The translations under genes and the position numbers were made by a program. A DNA stretch of 7,110 bases from JBNJEM01 sp051745935. GTDB taxonomy: Bacteria > Planctomycetota > Planctomycetia > Pirellulales > Pirellulaceae. Shown piece after piece: positions 6,671-7,110 of this stretch (within the stretch, counting starts at the first letter, position 1; each line of letters begins with the position of its first letter). The notes under the pieces were generated by a model that worked only from the letters and a program-made list of their open reading frames with translations, did no database searches and was not told the origin of the DNA. The stretch spans positions 1-7,110 of the forward strand of contig JBNJEM010000420.1 of assembly GCA_051745935.1 (NCBI GenBank), given 5' to 3'.

Positions 6671-6797
6671 GTCCAGAAACACGGCAGTATCTCTTTACTC
6701 AAACCAAGCTCAAGACCCCATCCTGTTTGGTTGCGGCCGAGCGAGGCGGCGCCAGTTAACCGCGAGGCCCTTGCGAAGATTAAAGGCGACGGAAATT
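6671..6797. other. Spacer between the cytochrome gene and the repeat
   Basis: I see no gene, RNA or strong structure here. The only recurring word is TTAACCGCGAGGCC (6756-6769), which matches TTAACCGCAAGGCC (3458-3471) at 13 of 14 positions. Confidence 0.4.
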
Positions 6798-7009
6798 GTA
6801 ACCGTTCAGGGGCACAACTACTGATATCCGCGGACGTTCGTACGTCCGTTGCACCTATTGAGGAAAGGCTTTTCGAGGTACAAATGCCACGGGCTTGTCC
6901 CGTGGTCCGTTACGTTTCACGCTACGACGGCCAAAAGTGGTGTGTCTGGCCGGTTTGTAGCGGCGAGCGTGAACCACCACGGGACAAGCCCGTGGCATCC
7001 ATGCGGGCC
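6798..7009. repeat. Dispersed palindromic element, copy 2
   Basis: Direct-orientation partner of 1435-1646 with the same order of parts: GTAACCGTTCA (6798-6808); the palindrome CGGACGT-TCGT-ACGTCCG (6831-6848), whose stem is conserved while the loop differs by one base; the 23-bp arm 6884-6906 containing CCACGGGCTTGTCCCGTGG; a 69-base spacer; and the exact inverted arm 6976-6998. The high identity of two copies 5.36 kb apart suggests recent spread, gene conversion or constraint. No coding capacity is evident. Confidence 0.85.
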
Positions 7010-7110
7010 AAGCCGGTTTGTAGCGGCGAGCGTGAACCACCACGGGACAAGCCCGTGGCATCCATGCGGGCCAAGCCGGTTTGTAGCGGCGAGCGTGAAC
7101 CACCACGGGA
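6950..7110. repeat. 63-bp tandem repeat array (runs off the window)
   Basis: Units lie at 6950-7012, 7013-7075 and 7076-7110 (the last cut by the window edge), with a period of exactly 63 bp and no differences that I can see between the visible units. Each complete unit contains the palindrome CCACGGG-ACAAG-CCCGTGG flanked by TAGCGGCGAGCG and CATCCATGCGGGCC. The first unit is the right end of the dispersed element, so the array looks like a tandem expansion of that end. Because 63 is divisible by three, frames stay open and translate to a 21-residue repeat on the minus strand; this is a by-product, not evidence for a gene. Total copy number cannot be known from this window. Confidence 0.9.

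Noticed and set aside
6855..7106. Minus-strand frame encoding a 21-residue repeat (VVVHARRYKPAWPAWMPRACP)
   Set aside because: The repeat arises only because the 63-bp DNA unit is a multiple of three. The conserved feature is the DNA palindrome, and the same sequence in copy 1 makes no comparable protein.
6950..7110. CRISPR array
   Set aside because: The 63-bp units are contiguous and identical, with no variable spacers and no cas genes nearby.
1435..7110. Composite transposon bounded by the two repeats
   Set aside because: The repeats encode no transposase, no target-site duplication can be seen, and the enclosed genes look like ordinary chromosomal genes.

Overview
The window is GC-rich bacterial DNA. 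All convincing genes lie on the + strand and are separated by unusually long, repeat-rich intergenic regions. The best clue to the host is the large HzsA-related c-type cytochrome, a family typical of Planctomycetota and other PVC bacteria. The short self-complementary ACGGGC/GCCCGT intergenic repeats fit this. I infer a planctomycete or close relative, but there is no rRNA or other phylogenetic marker here to prove it.

Layout: (1) 1-46 may hold the last 14 codons of a gene entering from the left, followed at once by a terminator-like hairpin. (2) About 47-430 is noncoding as far as I can see. (3) About 431-1171 encodes a class I SAM-dependent methyltransferase. (4) 1172-1913 is a 0.74-kb intergenic region holding one copy of a dispersed palindromic element (1435-1646) and further hairpins. 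(5) 1914-3038 encodes a family 4 (GT-B) glycosyltransferase. (6) 3039-3642 is intergenic. It has a plausible sigma70-type promoter, a possible 56-residue cysteine-containing microprotein, and a hairpin that shares a 12-mer with the dispersed element. (7) 3643-6627 encodes a 994-residue exported protein: signal peptide, discoidin-like domain, beta-propeller, hydrazine-synthase-alpha-like region and three CXXCH haem sites. (8) 6628-7110 is intergenic and contains a second copy of the dispersed element (6798-7009), whose right end is expanded into a 63-bp tandem array running off the window.

The methyltransferase and glycosyltransferase could both act in cell-surface glycan or secondary-metabolite modification. 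The gaps of 0.6-0.7 kb argue against one tight operon with the cytochrome. The cytochrome is probably periplasmic and redox-active, but its reaction is unknown. Hydrazine synthase itself is not supported, because no beta or gamma subunit genes are present.

The least explained feature is the repeat system. It comprises two direct copies of a roughly 190-212-bp element with nested palindromes, 5.36 kb apart and flanking the glycosyltransferase and cytochrome genes, one of them with tandem expansion. Related palindromes with an ACGGGCYTG core lie in the other two intergenic regions as well. I see no transposase, reverse transcriptase, CRISPR array or RNA gene in the window.
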